Shown here piece by piece: positions 1 through 9,716 of a stretch of DNA of 60,000 nucleotides. The notes under the pieces are model-generated. The model did not search any database. It was not told where the DNA came from and saw nothing but the letters and a program-made list of their open reading frames with translations. The position numbers and the translations under genes were made by a program. Source of the DNA: Symsagittifera roscoffensis (Eukaryota; Xenacoelomorpha; Acoela; Convolutidae); contig NC_087065.1 of NCBI RefSeq assembly GCF_963678635.1, forward strand, positions 69,506,956 through 69,566,955, written 5' to 3'. Numbering within the stretch: the first letter of the stretch is position 1; the number at the start of each line of letters is the position of its first letter.

Positions 1-1
1 A

Positions 2-3000
2 AGCAGAATAAGGGCAAGCGTGCCCGAGTCCCTCGTCAACCGCCTAGGGCCCTTGGCAATGGAGACGGTTGTAGCCGCACCCACCACTCCTAGCTCAAAC
101 GTGAGAGAGAGGCTGGGGACTGCTCCTCCTCCCAGAATACAACCGCTTGAAAGCCGACTCGGCAGATCAGTGGTTCAAAACAGAAATAACTCCCAGACCG
201 TGTCTAGGAGGAATGATCCACCCGCCACGGCGAACCCTGCTCCAGCAGCAGGATCGTCTACGAGCGCCGTGCCTGCGGAAGGAGTTGAACCAGGCAGCCT
301 GCTGCTTTGGAATCGATCAGACCCTAGTCATTGGGGACAGTATAAGACGGACATGTCCACGAAGCTGAACATGAATACCCTGACGTGTCGGGAGGACGCG
401 ATGAGAATGATTGGCGGAGAAATTCCCACGGTGTCGCGATTGTATCGGATACCAGGCGTGGATTGGCTGCTAGCAGAACAGGAGCAGTTCAGCTCTACGA
501 CTACGCTCCGACATGCAGACTTGAACGGGTTGTCTCAGGACAATACCTTTGGACCTTTGAACACACGATCCCTTACGGACGTCCGACAGAGAGCCCGGGA
601 ATTGACGCCACCTGCTCGAGGGGGCAAGTTTCAGGCAGAAAATAAGCCCAATAACAAGCATCATAAGATGTACAGGCAGTTCGCTAAACCACCCGGTCAG
701 ACGCCTGGCGAGTATTCAAGGGACTACCCCAGAACGACTATGGTAGATGGAGATGAACAGAGATATGGGAAACTGAAGGCCCCAATAGGCGATGGCCTGT
801 TCGCTGCTTACGATCCCTTAGAGATGAAAGCTGCGAAGTATCTGATCGTGGCCAGTTTCGATTATCTCTACACACCCCGTTCCCTCTTTTGGCCCGACGT
901 GATTTTCTTGACGGCACCTAAATTGGACTGGGGACAAGCAATCGGCATGATGATAAGTGTGCGAAGGGTGGTCAGTATGGAGCCGCAGGTAATAGTGGTT
1001 GCAGGCTCAAATGATCATCTGCAAAGCAGGGGCTTATTGTCACGTCTGACGGATGGGTCGATCCCGAGTAATGAGGTTATAGGGGAGGCGATAATGACAC
1101 TGCTCTCGGCGATGGCTGAGGTAGAGGCAGCAGCAAGACAACGCTTCACCATGAATGTGGTGAAGGTGATCTTTGTATTGTCACCAGGGTACGCTGCATT
1201 ACCAGAACCCCTCCAATTTGTATATACAATGGTCACAACAATAGCAGAGGGGAGGTTCAATGTGATAATTCCTGCCCCAAACAGAGTAGTGGACCCGGAC
1301 AATTACTACCCGTCCCGATCTGAGCTTCCCGCCGTTTGGGCTGACTTTTCGAATGCCATACAGGGGCTCAGAGATTGTAGCACGACTCGGTTGGTGCTAG
1401 ACGAAGTTCTGGGGTTGGAGCTGTCCAACTTTGCCAGATTGCTGAAACTAAGACCAGGGGTGGATGACGATCATCTGTTAGTGCAACAGGTGGCTGATGA
1501 TCTCTGGTTCAGACAGATGGATCAGGCCGAGAATGAGCTGGGCATGACAGTCAGGAAGAACATGACAGCAGCCGAAGAAGATCTCATGGCAATGGCTTTG
1601 CGCACGAAGCCGCACAACAACATATGGTTGTACTTGTCGCCAAGGCTGTGCACCTTGGGTGAGGACGCGTTCGAGCACGCGCTGGTAGTGATAAAGGAGA
1701 AACACGTGTACCTGAAAAACCTGTTTGATGCCCGGGAGTTAACTGGGGGCATGATGTTGAAACTAATGCAGGACGTAAACACGATGTCACTGGACAAGTT
1801 CCAAGCTGACGTGCTAGCCACGAGGGCACAGTACGAACGATCGGATGCTATCTTGGGAGGAATGGGAGTGGGATGGACGCCATCCTTCCTATCGACGTGC
1901 TATCCTAGGGCATCCCGGAAATTGATTGCGAGTTTTGTCAGAGACATCAGGAAGTTATCGATTGGCCTGGTATTAGCCTTGTACGTGACATTTGGTCACG
2001 AAAATTTCGTGAAGGGGCCGGCGAATCTCTTCACCCAAGCGTTAGCCGATTTGAGATTGGATGGACTCCTGACTCTGATTGCTATGACCTACGGTCGACT
2101 GGGTGATTTGCTTGTGCTGTTACGTTACCCTGAACAACTACAGGGACCGAGTCGTGAGTTCAATGCACAGTTGGAAACCGCCTCGCTCAAGAAGATGAAA
2201 GACTGGAGGACTCTCCTGCTTCAATACCTCTTACAACAGAGCAGAAGCGTCACGGGAGAAGATAAGGTGGCGACGAATGCGGGTGAGAGTAAGCAGTATT
2301 GTGGCATGCCCTTACTGACGGACTTAGCTGTCATGATGCGGATTGATCCGTTGGCTCTGGTCCACGGACTGCGGGAATTCGTCACGGTGGTGTATGGACC
2401 GGTGATGTCTTTTGCGTTCCCGGATGTACAAGTTAAGGCGTACAGGAATTCAGTGTTGTACGTCAACCTGGTCTCAGTCGTGGACTGTTCCGTACTGAAC
2501 TGGGTAGAACAGAGTGAGTTGAGAGGGCTGGCCAGTGACGATAGGCTGTTCGGAAGAATAGCGGAGCCAGGTTGGATGTTGATGGATTTCAACAACCACT
2601 TCAAAAGCCGAATGGGCCGTGAGAAACTTTCTCATATCCACTTCAACCCGAAGCTTTGGAACTTAAGACCAGTAGTAAAGGATACGGGAGCGGCTATGGG
2701 AGTGCCACTCTTACCAGAGGCCTATGCACACGCCAAAGAGAACCAGCAAGCGTGGCTATCTGGGTCCAGGCCGCTGCCGGACCAATGTCCTCGATATCCA
2801 CCGATAAGGAGGATGTTGTTGGGAGTCACATCTCCCATCATTGCCCCTCGCATCGGAGCAGCTCGTGACGCAGAGAAGAGAATGTTGAAGTGGAGTGAAG
2901 GGATGGAGCCGCGCTTCATCGGCTGGAATGTGGCAGCCGCGCACACGTTCGACTTCTCATTTCCTGATGCTTGGAGTAGGAAAAAGATCAAGGCACTACC

Positions 3001-5353
3001 TTCCCGGAGACCAGAGGTCTCGGCCGAAATGTGGAACGAAGTGTATTCTCCCACGGATGACTTATCAAGACTGAAGTGGTCAGGAGAAGTGAAGGTAGTG
3101 ATGATGGAAGTGGCAAAGGAGAGCAGAGGGGGCTCATATATAACGATAGAGGACCTAGCACCACATGGCGAGGAATCTGTAGAATTCCTGGTGAATGATG
3201 AGTTGTTTTATCATGCAGGAGACATGACCGTCCCGGCTCGGCCGGACTCGGGCACTGACTCACGACAAGGACCTTCAGGACCCAGGCCGAAACCTGATGC
3301 AGGTGATGATGATTTGATGGATCATGACGACAACGATACCGAGGGAAAGACGGGAAAACCGGGTGAGACAGATCTGGGTGCGTTAGAGAGAGACCTGCTA
3401 GAATACCGGTTTAGTGAAGACGACGATGGGGAAGTCGATGGGAGTCTATTGCTAATGATGCCATCGTCTTTCATGTCCCCTGCAAAGGAGGCGTCGGCCG
3501 ACTTATCCCCGATAGACCCAATAAGCCAGGCGAGAGAGTGCCAAAGCAGGGATCCGCAGAGATTGCTTCATGAGTCACCAAGGAGGAGAAAAATCGAAGA
3601 ATCAATGAGGGTATCCTTCCTGAGCACGTTGCCGGAAGAGGAATGGGAGAGATATCAGAGTGAGCTAGAAGGCAAGACAGGGACAACCTGGAGCCGAGTG
3701 AATTTCATGGAAAGATCATGGGACGTGATAAGACGATATGGGACGCAGTCCATAATGAAGGTGGGGTTGAACCAACCCATCATGCGTGAGGTCCTGGAGA
3801 AAATAGTGAACTCCATGGAGTCGGATGTTCTGACCGAGTCAGTAACAGAAGACAGTGCCGATGATCAGCAGGTTGCAAAGAAATTACCTGTTAGACGAGC
3901 CAGGAAGGGGCTGAAGCGACTAAAAGGGAAGACTGGAAGTCGAGCCATGAACCCGAGAGTGGTGAAGTCGAGAGCCAACGCAGTGGTGACCTCTTTAACG
4001 AGCGCAGGTCGTTCAGGCGAGAGCGGGCAAGGAGATAGTGCAACGCTGACAGGGGGAGAAAAAGAGAATCTGATACCCCCTATGCTCTTGGCTGGTCTGA
4101 CCACGACTGCCGTAAGATCAAAGAAAACAGCACGAACCCTGGCAGACACTAAATTAGAGATGGAGATCATCAGTCAATGTGGATCTGGAGGACTTGAAGA
4201 TTACAGGCCCTCGCGGACCAACATAGCCAAGTTGAAGCTGGAAGGACAACTCGACGTGGTCGAGTACAGTCGAGTTACTGTGCCAGAATCAGTCCACATG
4301 GGAGATCCAGCAAGAGGTTATGTGGAAATGTTGAAAGCGAGAAACTCCGCGAGAGGGCACCTGATGGCTTGGAGCGAGAAGCGAGCCATGCAGGAACATC
4401 TGAAAGAGCTCACGGAAAATTCGAACTTAAATCGAAAAGAATACGGCACGGTAATGTCCTCTGAAGCGAACGAAGTCGGATTGGAAAAATTGCTGGAAAT
4501 CTCCTGGAGGGCGGCCCTCCAGAGATACTTCGACGAGGCGATGCATGCACCTGCTACAGTGGCGGCATACCTGGCTCATCCTTGCGTGAGAACTGATCTG
4601 CAAGTACGGTTGGCTTGGTGCTTGATGGGCATCAAGAGAGCGGAGTATGAAGCCAGTAATGATTCGAAATCACGGGAACAGGAACTGGAGTTGATGGAAG
4701 CTCTGCGAGCGTTGATTTCGAAAGACGATTCTGCGATAGCATGGGCTAAGCGTAAGGATGCCCTTTGCTTTGTCAGGTTCGTGGTGGATCGTATCCCCAC
4801 TCCTGTTTTGGGAGAATGCATAAAGATCATTCGGCAAAAGGGAGTTGATTGTGAAAGGAACTTCCTTAGGGCACTCCTGGAACTATACCAAGACATGCCA
4901 TTGACTGTGCCAAACAAGGAGTCGAATGACATGGAAAGCTATCGCAAGTTGGAAGAGATGAGAAGATATTCCAACAAAGAATTGAAAGTGAGCCGGGAGT
5001 TGATTGAAGCGGTCAGAAGAAAAAAAGAGTTTGCAACACTAGGGAAACTAAGGTCATTCCAATATGTGTCTGGCATACCGGGGATGGCGTATAATTCCTT
5101 TGTGAATGAAGAAGCCAGGGAAGCGTACTTCGACTATGAGCAAGTCATAGTACTGAATTTCTGGGTTGAACGTATTAAAGAAACTGGGATGCTGATGGTG
5201 GAACAACCCAAGCTGGGAATTATTTTGGAAGAACGAGTGGTCGAACCCTCGGTTCCCGAGCTAAAGGGGCAAGTGAGTTTTGATTGTGGTTCTTGGGACG
5301 GTCCCTTGAAAACCAGTCTAGTGACGATGTGGGAACTCATGAAGCCTTCTTGA
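2..5353 (+). CDS. Giant accessory protein of element A, main part (5' partial, ends at a TGA)
   Basis: The frame is already open at the left window edge (from base 2), so the GTG at 20 is not a real start. A proline/arginine-rich N-terminal linker with ERLG/SRLG repeats is followed by a conserved globular region at about residues 130-500. This contains a GSND motif near base 1005 and a DDDH motif near base 1470, spaced like blocks III and V of SGNH hydrolases, but no GDS serine block. An acidic linker (residues ~1070-1150), a conserved SPRRRKIE segment, a basic stretch (~1290-1320) and a helical C-terminal region follow. No signal peptide or membrane segment is visible. The frame stops at TGA 5351-5353, where element B has TGG (Trp). 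The overall function is unknown; its place downstream of pol suggests an accessory or structural role. Confidence 0.8.
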   Translation, partial: SRIRASVPESLVNRLGPLAMETVVAAPTTPSSNVRERLGTAPPPRIQPLESRLGRSVVQNRNNSQTVSRRNDPPATANPAPAAGSSTSAVPAEGVEPGSLLLWNRSDPSHWGQYKTDMSTKLNMNTLTCREDAMRMIGGEIPTVSRLYRIPGVDWLLAEQEQFSSTTTLRHADLNGLSQDNTFGPLNTRSLTDVRQRARELTPPARGGKFQAENKPNNKHHKMYRQFAKPPGQTPGEYSRDYPRTTMVDGDEQRYGKLKAPIGDGLFAAYDPLEMKAAKYLIVASFDYLYTPRSLFWPDVIFLTAPKLDWGQAIGMMISVRRVVSMEPQVIVVAGSNDHLQSRGLLSRLTDGSIPSNEVIGEAIMTLLSAMAEVEAAARQRFTMNVVKVIFVLSPGYAALPEPLQFVYTMVTTIAEGRFNVIIPAPNRVVDPDNYYPSRSELPAVWADFSNAIQGLRDCSTTRLVLDEVLGLELSNFARLLKLRPGVDDDHLLVQQVADDLWFRQMDQAENELGMTVRKNMTAAEEDLMAMALRTKPHNNIWLYLSPRLCTLGEDAFEHALVVIKEKHVYLKNLFDARELTGGMMLKLMQDVNTMSLDKFQADVLATRAQYERSDAILGGMGVGWTPSFLSTCYPRASRKLIASFVRDIRKLSIGLVLALYVTFGHENFVKGPANLFTQALADLRLDGLLTLIAMTYGRLGDLLVLLRYPEQLQGPSREFNAQLETASLKKMKDWRTLLLQYLLQQSRSVTGEDKVATNAGESKQYCGMPLLTDLAVMMRIDPLALVHGLREFVTVVYGPVMSFAFPDVQVKAYRNSVLYVNLVSVVDCSVLNWVEQSELRGLASDDRLFGRIAEPGWMLMDFNNHFKSRMGREKLSHIHFNPKLWNLRPVVKDTGAAMGVPLLPEAYAHAKENQQAWLSGSRPLPDQCPRYPPIRRMLLGVTSPIIAPRIGAARDAEKRMLKWSEGMEPRFIGWNVAAAHTFDFSFPDAWSRKKIKALPSRRPEVSAEMWNEVYSPTDDLSRLKWSGEVKVVMMEVAKESRGGSYITIEDLAPHGEESVEFLVNDELFYHAGDMTVPARPDSGTDSRQGPSGPRPKPDAGDDDLMDHDDNDTEGKTGKPGETDLGALERDLLEYRFSEDDDGEVDGSLLLMMPSSFMSPAKEASADLSPIDPISQARECQSRDPQRLLHESPRRRKIEESMRVSFLSTLPEEEWERYQSELEGKTGTTWSRVNFMERSWDVIRRYGTQSIMKVGLNQPIMREVLEKIVNSMESDVLTESVTEDSADDQQVAKKLPVRRARKGLKRLKGKTGSRAMNPRVVKSRANAVVTSLTSAGRSGESGQGDSATLTGGEKENLIPPMLLAGLTTTAVRSKKTARTLADTKLEMEIISQCGSGGLEDYRPSRTNIAKLKLEGQLDVVEYSRVTVPESVHMGDPARGYVEMLKARNSARGHLMAWSEKRAMQEHLKELTENSNLNRKEYGTVMSSEANEVGLEKLLEISWRAALQRYFDEAMHAPATVAAYLAHPCVRTDLQVRLAWCLMGIKRAEYEASNDSKSREQELELMEALRALISKDDSAIAWAKRKDALCFVRFVVDRIPTPVLGECIKIIRQKGVDCERNFLRALLELYQDMPLTVPNKESNDMESYRKLEEMRRYSNKELKVSRELIEAVRRKKEFATLGKLRSFQYVSGIPGMAYNSFVNEEAREAYFDYEQVIVLNFWVERIKETGMLMVEQPKLGIILEERVVEPSVPELKGQVSFDCGSWDGPLKTSLVTMWELMKPS

Positions 5354-6649
5354 TGCCCTCATCCTAATGCCGGTTTAAACTGGGACATGACGGCGGATAT
5401 CACGTTAGACCTAGATGATGACGCGAGTTTACATGATCTGGCCATGATACATCATCTGCTGGCCATGAGATTGACGAAGCGGAAGAGCAACCCATCCACG
5501 GAGCTGTCCGAGGAAGGTCCATCGAGTAATTGGTTGAAGCAAGGCACATGCTTGGCTCAACACAGCGGGATGGAAGGACATGTTTGTAACCTGGGACACT
5601 GCCTGGTTACGCTGAGCGAGCAGCATCGGCAACTGGCACGATTGTACGGAAGACTGAGCATATCGGATAAAAGTGGTATGGAGTTGGTCGCGGACTGTCA
5701 TGGGGTGACGGACGTAAATTTGATCACAGCCTTGGGATTTTGCAGCATGACGAGTTCGATTGAATCGCTTGAGCGCCTGGAGCGTGCCCATGAGCTAGTG
5801 ACGTCCCTCAGCGTGGAAGTATTCCCTGGAGCATTGCAGACAGAGCAGAAGATCGGAGGCTGGAGAGAAGCTCTGGAGAACGAGATGAATCTGAAAGATA
5901 GTGAGGCCTATCATAAACCGACTGGTTCAAAGTATCTGGTGGGTTCAAGCTCCGCACCATATTGCAGTAGTAGATATCCTACACACATGGTGGTGATGGA
6001 TGCGAGGACACATCAGGTGCTGATTGATCAACTTTTCTCTGTGCCAAAGTGCGTGAGGTTGGCCAGGATGTCGGAGAGGTCACATGATTTGTTGGCAAAG
6101 ATCTTTCGGGCAGTCCCGAAGAGATCTGAAGGCGAGTTGCAAGATGTGGTGGGTGAAGAGTTTCTGAGATTGAGTGAAGGCAATGTGAGTGAGTTCCAGA
6201 AACAGAAAGCGAGTGGAGCCTTACCCACTGAATTCCCCACAATAGAAGAAAAAGACGACTTACGCAGAATTCTGATGGAGGTGGAACCGTTGCTGGGAGC
6301 CTCAGGGTATCGGACCCGAAGGAACATAGTGAGAACCCATGGGGAGTATCCTTGCCACTGCTTGGCGCAGACGTTGTGGTACCCCAAACGCGGAAATCTA
6401 ATGCTAGTATGGGACGTGGAGGAGTTGTACTCTACGGGGTTGCCCGATCAGAATCAACAGGTGTCAATCGTGGTGGTAAGTGCCATGCTGGCAGTGAGAT
6501 GGCTGGAGGCTAACGCGGACACAAATGAGCAGGAGACGACCGTGCCGACTCCTGAGCAGCTGAGCGACGTGAAGATGAGTCGTGAATTGGATCTTTTTAG
6601 AACCACCTGCAAGGTTCTGAGGATACCTAAAGCCATTGAAAGAATATGA
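5354..6649 (+). CDS. Giant accessory protein of element A, continuation after the first TGA
   Basis: This is the same reading frame as the preceding segment, separated from it by one TGA. The first Met codon is at 5387, but the match to element B runs straight through the stop, so I read it as a broken continuation and not a new gene. It carries a conserved Cys/His cluster (C-L-A-Q-H, then EGHVC and GHC, then a His) that could bind zinc. Further blocks shared with element B include ADCHG-TDVN, SVEVFPG and YPCHCL. It ends at TGA 6647-6649, again at a position where element B has TGG. No known family is recognised. Confidence 0.7.
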   Translation, partial: CPHPNAGLNWDMTADITLDLDDDASLHDLAMIHHLLAMRLTKRKSNPSTELSEEGPSSNWLKQGTCLAQHSGMEGHVCNLGHCLVTLSEQHRQLARLYGRLSISDKSGMELVADCHGVTDVNLITALGFCSMTSSIESLERLERAHELVTSLSVEVFPGALQTEQKIGGWREALENEMNLKDSEAYHKPTGSKYLVGSSSAPYCSSRYPTHMVVMDARTHQVLIDQLFSVPKCVRLARMSERSHDLLAKIFRAVPKRSEGELQDVVGEEFLRLSEGNVSEFQKQKASGALPTEFPTIEEKDDLRRILMEVEPLLGASGYRTRRNIVRTHGEYPCHCLAQTLWYPKRGNLMLVWDVEELYSTGLPDQNQQVSIVVVSAMLAVRWLEANADTNEQETTVPTPEQLSDVKMSRELDLFRTTCKVLRIPKAIERI

Positions 6650-7093
6650 TCAAGGCAAAGATTGATGCCTTGGTTCCGTGCAGTGATGACATCATGGATG
6701 TATGAACGCGCGAAGCGTCACATGTCGAGGAACACGGAAGCCTATCAATCTTTCCAGCTAGATATAGGACCAGGAGCCTATAAGAGAGCATTGTTGACGC
6801 ACAGAAACGCGGTCACCACAGCGGTGAAGCGGGTAGCTGGAGCGCCTTTTGTTACTGAAGATGAGAAGAAAGAGGTCTTAAGAGCTGACCTAGAACGAAA
6901 CGTGAGCCTAAGTCTTCACAACAGCTTTTGCAGGAACCGGGAGCAGAAGGTGAATGTGGACTTGCTACCTTGTTGCAAACCGAGGCTGTTGGAGCAGGAG
7001 AGTTGGGGCACGGCCCGCAACTCTATGGACATGTTGGAGAAAGTTCTGGAAGACAATGACGATGAACATCAGGATGGAGAAGTGATGGAATGA
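6650..7093 (+). CDS. Giant accessory protein of element A, C-terminal end
   Basis: This is the third in-frame piece of the same protein. It begins with an RLMPWF segment and continues with conserved HRNAVTTAVKR, HNSFCRNRE and LPCCKP blocks that element B also has at 30760-31090. The C-terminus is acidic and ends with TGA at 7091-7093. The paired cysteines and the conserved C-terminal blocks suggest a folded domain, but I recognise no family. Initiation inside this segment (TTG 6662 or ATG 6665) is unlikely. Confidence 0.65.
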   Translation, partial: SRQRLMPWFRAVMTSWMYERAKRHMSRNTEAYQSFQLDIGPGAYKRALLTHRNAVTTAVKRVAGAPFVTEDEKKEVLRADLERNVSLSLHNSFCRNREQKVNVDLLPCCKPRLLEQESWGTARNSMDMLEKVLEDNDDEHQDGEVME

Positions 7094-7795
7094 AGATGAC
7101 CAAAGAAGAGAAGAGAAGGAGAAAAAACATGATTGTCTTTGTGTGCTAAAACTTAAACCAATCAACCAAGTTTTGATTATTGAACTTGTGAAACTTTTTG
7201 TTTTGATCTAGTTTGGTCAAACCAAACCTTGAAAATGTTGCAATTGTTAAAATTGTTGAAATTCTTGATTTTAGTTATGGCTATTTATGTATGTATATGA
7301 GGAATCTAGGTGAGTATATTTACCTATTTATTCACGACTGAAGTTTTTAACCTGTGTAAGACACAAATAAACTCGCTCATGAAGGGTGGGTAACTCAATA
7401 ACTTTCCTAGCCACAGAGTTTCTTAGTTTTATTATTGAAAGGACCGCATAAATGACTGATTATATTTGGTGAGTAGTGTTAAGTTAATTTTAACGGGTGC
7501 GTGTCCGTGCCACGTCCCACTTTTTAATCACAAAGAACGAAAAGAAGTTTTATGGCAAGACGACGTAAGTAGTCAGAAAAGAAGTTTTATCTAGGACACT
7601 CCTCATGGTGCAAACTTTGTGAAAATGTTGAAAGGCAGTGAGATGTGGTACGATGCCATTTGTGAACACGTAGTGAGTTGAGGTGGGGTAGATAAATTTC
7701 ATTTTCTAATGCGATTTGTAAGATTAATTACAGAAAACTGGATAACTACTTGACGATAACCCGGTGTTATGCGATCAATAGGGACATTGATGGGG
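7094..7795 (+). other. 3' untranslated region of element A
   Basis: About 700 bp of AT-rich sequence lies between the last stop and the LTR. No convincing coding frame is visible. A block near 7400-7440 (CACAGAGTTTCTTAG) has a clear counterpart at 31625-31650 in the 3' UTR of element B, which supports shared descent. Confidence 0.6.
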
Positions 7796-7810
7796 ACTGT
7801 CCGGGGAGTA
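7796..7810 (+). promoter_or_regulatory. Putative polypurine tract of element A
   Basis: ACTGTCCGGGGAGTA lies directly against the TG of the LTR at 7811. The same 15 bases abut the 3' LTR of element B at 32007-32021. Position and conservation fit the plus-strand primer site of LTR elements, although the purine run is short. Confidence 0.6.
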
Positions 7811-8694
7811 TGTGCCATTCTGCCAGACTGGCACAGCACAACCTTCCGGCGACGTAAAAAAGAACGACTAAAGGCCTTATTGACAAAAAAGTATTGCGAA
7901 GGAGGGTCGGAATATTCTAGAATTTTTATTTTTAAAATTTCGATTGGAAGAAGAATATTTCTCAGAAATACGAAAAACGGCCATTATGACTGAAAAAATG
8001 ACGAAATTCAGAACAACGACAGATATTGTGAAAAACAGTCGTACCAGAGACGGAAAATACGAAGCCTCTTATCGTGGCAACAACGCACGATAAGACACTT
8101 GTCAACAGATATTGGTGGAGAAGGAGGCTTCAGTGGGGGAAGAAATATACCACGGAACCCTCCCGGGACACAAATTAGAGGAGATAAGAGCGTTATCTCA
8201 GGAATATTACGGGAGCGGAGGCTTGGTCCCCCAGAGACTGTTCTATGTGAAGGGACTGTATAAACTAGCTTTATAGCTGCTGGAATGTCAAAGATCTCTT
8301 AATTAACACCGTAATTGTTTGATATTTCAGAAAATGAGTAGCTAGGAAAAGGAAAGGGTCAATCCATCTCCAATGGATTTAATATAAAACTGCCACACAA
8401 AAATATGTTAAAATAGGTTGTTCGAGCCGTGTTTTTAATGACAATCACGTAGTCTGAGGATCTGAGACTCAGCTATGTGGTTGTGTTCGCATGTAAACGA
8501 AAGCTGATCAAAAGTCGTTTGACTGATGGCCTAAAAATGGTAACTTTTTACTTTACCCTAGACAGACCAGAAAATCAACTGGCAAGGTCGAGACGGTGAA
8601 AAGCGAGTAGGATTAAGGTAACTGACGCCTGCCAGTCGTTAATAGGTACTTTTCCTACGCTCCGTCGCTGTGTAGTATTTGGGCGAATGTTACA
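7811..8694 (+). repeat. 3' LTR of element A (884 bp)
   Basis: It starts TGTGCCATTC, ends CGAATGTTACA, and follows the conserved tract. It shares its ends and inner blocks (GGAATATTCTAG; AAACGGCCATT; the late TCTGAGG..ACTGAGACTCAG region) with the 918-bp LTRs of element B but is clearly diverged. It lacks the TGACGTCA box of those LTRs. The matching 5' LTR is outside the window. Confidence 0.8.
8067..8095 (+). other. Perfect hairpin in the element A LTR
   Basis: TCTTATCGTG and CACGATAAGA form a perfect 10-bp stem with a 9-nt loop. It sits about 256 bp into the LTR, close to the relative position of the unrelated-sequence 12-bp hairpin in the element B LTR. Confidence 0.6.
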
Positions 8695-8798
8695 ATAAAA
8701 GCAGCACGGATTCAAATCAAATGAACAACGAAGTTCACTGAACAAACATTGGAAAGCGATTGGAATTGACATATACGAGTTCGAACGGAGATAGGAAA
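8695..8798 (+). other. Short spacer between the two giant elements
   Basis: These 104 bp separate the end of the element A LTR from the start of element B. I see no gene and no recognised repeat here. It may be the original host sequence into which one of the elements inserted. Confidence 0.5.
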
Positions 8799-8966
8799 TG
8801 TGACATTCGACCAGAATGGCCAAAATGCAATTTGTGCAGACTTCGAATTTTAGCAGCGAGCCTTCCGGATTGGTGGTTATTAAGAATTAAGGACGTTATT
8901 GGAACGATCAGCCAGACGGTGAGGGCTGGAATATTCTAGTATTTTTAAATTCAAAAATTCGAATTA

Positions 8967-8974
8967 TGACGTCA
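8967..8974 (+). promoter_or_regulatory. CRE-like palindrome in the LTR
   Basis: TGACGTCA is the consensus cAMP-response/ATF-CREB site. It is present at the same place in the 3' LTR (32190-32197) and absent from the element A LTR. Its use as an enhancer is inference. Confidence 0.4.
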
Positions 8975-9115
8975 TATTTCTGAGAAACGTCAGAAACGGC
9001 CATTTTGGCAAAAACGAGAAAGAAAAACACAACAACTTTTTCTGCGATAGCGAACAGGACGAAAATCGAGATTAAAAACGACAACGAACTACAGAATAGC
9101 AGAGGACGTTCCGAG

Positions 9116-9147
9116 TTGCAACTATTGTGCTGCTACAATAGTTGCAA
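9116..9147 (+). other. Perfect 12-bp hairpin in the element B LTR
   Basis: TTGCAACTATTG and CAATAGTTGCAA pair perfectly around an 8-nt loop. The 3' LTR has the identical hairpin at 32339-32370. The element A LTR has a different-sequence hairpin at a similar offset, which points to a conserved RNA or DNA structure. Confidence 0.65.
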
Positions 9148-9183
9148 GGCCGTTGCGAACAACGTTGAAGGGTAAGAAAACAG

Positions 9184-9249
9184 CCCTCCGGATTAGGAAG
9201 AAATCAAGATTAGCGAGCTTGATCCAGCGGATTCATCAATCCGGAAGGG
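9184..9249 (+). other. CCTCCGGATT ... AATCCGGAAGGG stem in the LTR
   Basis: CCCTCCGGATT (9184-9194) and AATCCGGAAGGG (9238-9249) can pair with one bulge across a 43-nt loop. A related module, with the same intervening words, lies in the leader at 10962-11027, and a weaker one at 9869-9931. This links the LTR to the motif array of the leader. Confidence 0.5.
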
Positions 9250-9716
9250 TAAAGGAACTGAAACTTTTATCCTGTTGCATCAACTTTTAGCTTCCTGTCA
9301 TGTCCTGACTTGAATTTAATTGATATCTAGATTCATTTTGATAAGGATGAGAAGCTAGGAGTTGGGGGAAAGGGTTGATCCATCTTCGATGGAGATGATG
9401 ATTTTTATCTACTGAACAAAAACAATAGTAATATAATAAGTAGTAGCCCTGTTTTTAGGAGTGACCTCGGTGTCTGGGGATACTGAGACCCAGCCATGAG
9501 CTCACTATTTGCATGTAATTAAGTTAATTTGAGCGTTCTGGTCGAAGCCGGAGAACAGTAACGTTTTTGTCGACCCGATGTTGGAAAAGACCACCGAAAA
9601 GTACTGGCTTGGTAGAGACGGTGAAAAGCATGCAAAGCTCTGTTTAGACGCTAGCCAGTCGTCTTAAGACTTAGTTTTGTTTTCCGTCGATATGTATCTT
9701 CCGGGCGAATGTTACA

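Larger units (their letters stand above)
1..8694 (+). mobile_element. Giant LTR retrotransposon, element A (3' part only; 5' end outside window)
   Basis: The stretch holds the end of a very long accessory reading frame, a 3' UTR, a purine-rich tract and one LTR (7811-8694). Its protein matches, block by block, the protein of the complete element B at 24404-31205, and the end of its 3' UTR and its LTR also resemble element B. It is a separate, diverged subfamily: the LTRs share the same ends and some inner blocks but differ over most of their length. Gag and pol would lie to the left of the window. Two TGA stops in the long frame suggest this copy is decaying. That the missing part resembles element B is inference. 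Confidence 0.85.
8799..9716 (+). repeat. 5' LTR of element B (918 bp)
   Basis: It matches 32022-32939 with no length difference and three substitutions that I could see (one in AAACGGCCATT, one in GCGGATTCATC, one in GAGCGTTCTGG). It contains a TGACGTCA palindrome, a perfect 12-bp hairpin and a CCTCCGGATT/AATCCGG stem. No standard tRNA-complementary TGG primer site lies just after its end. Confidence 0.92.

Noticed and set aside
5351-6649. Alternative genetic code (TGA as Trp)
   Set aside because: TGG is used for Trp throughout both elements and TGA ends real frames (7093, 31205), so a code change is not needed.
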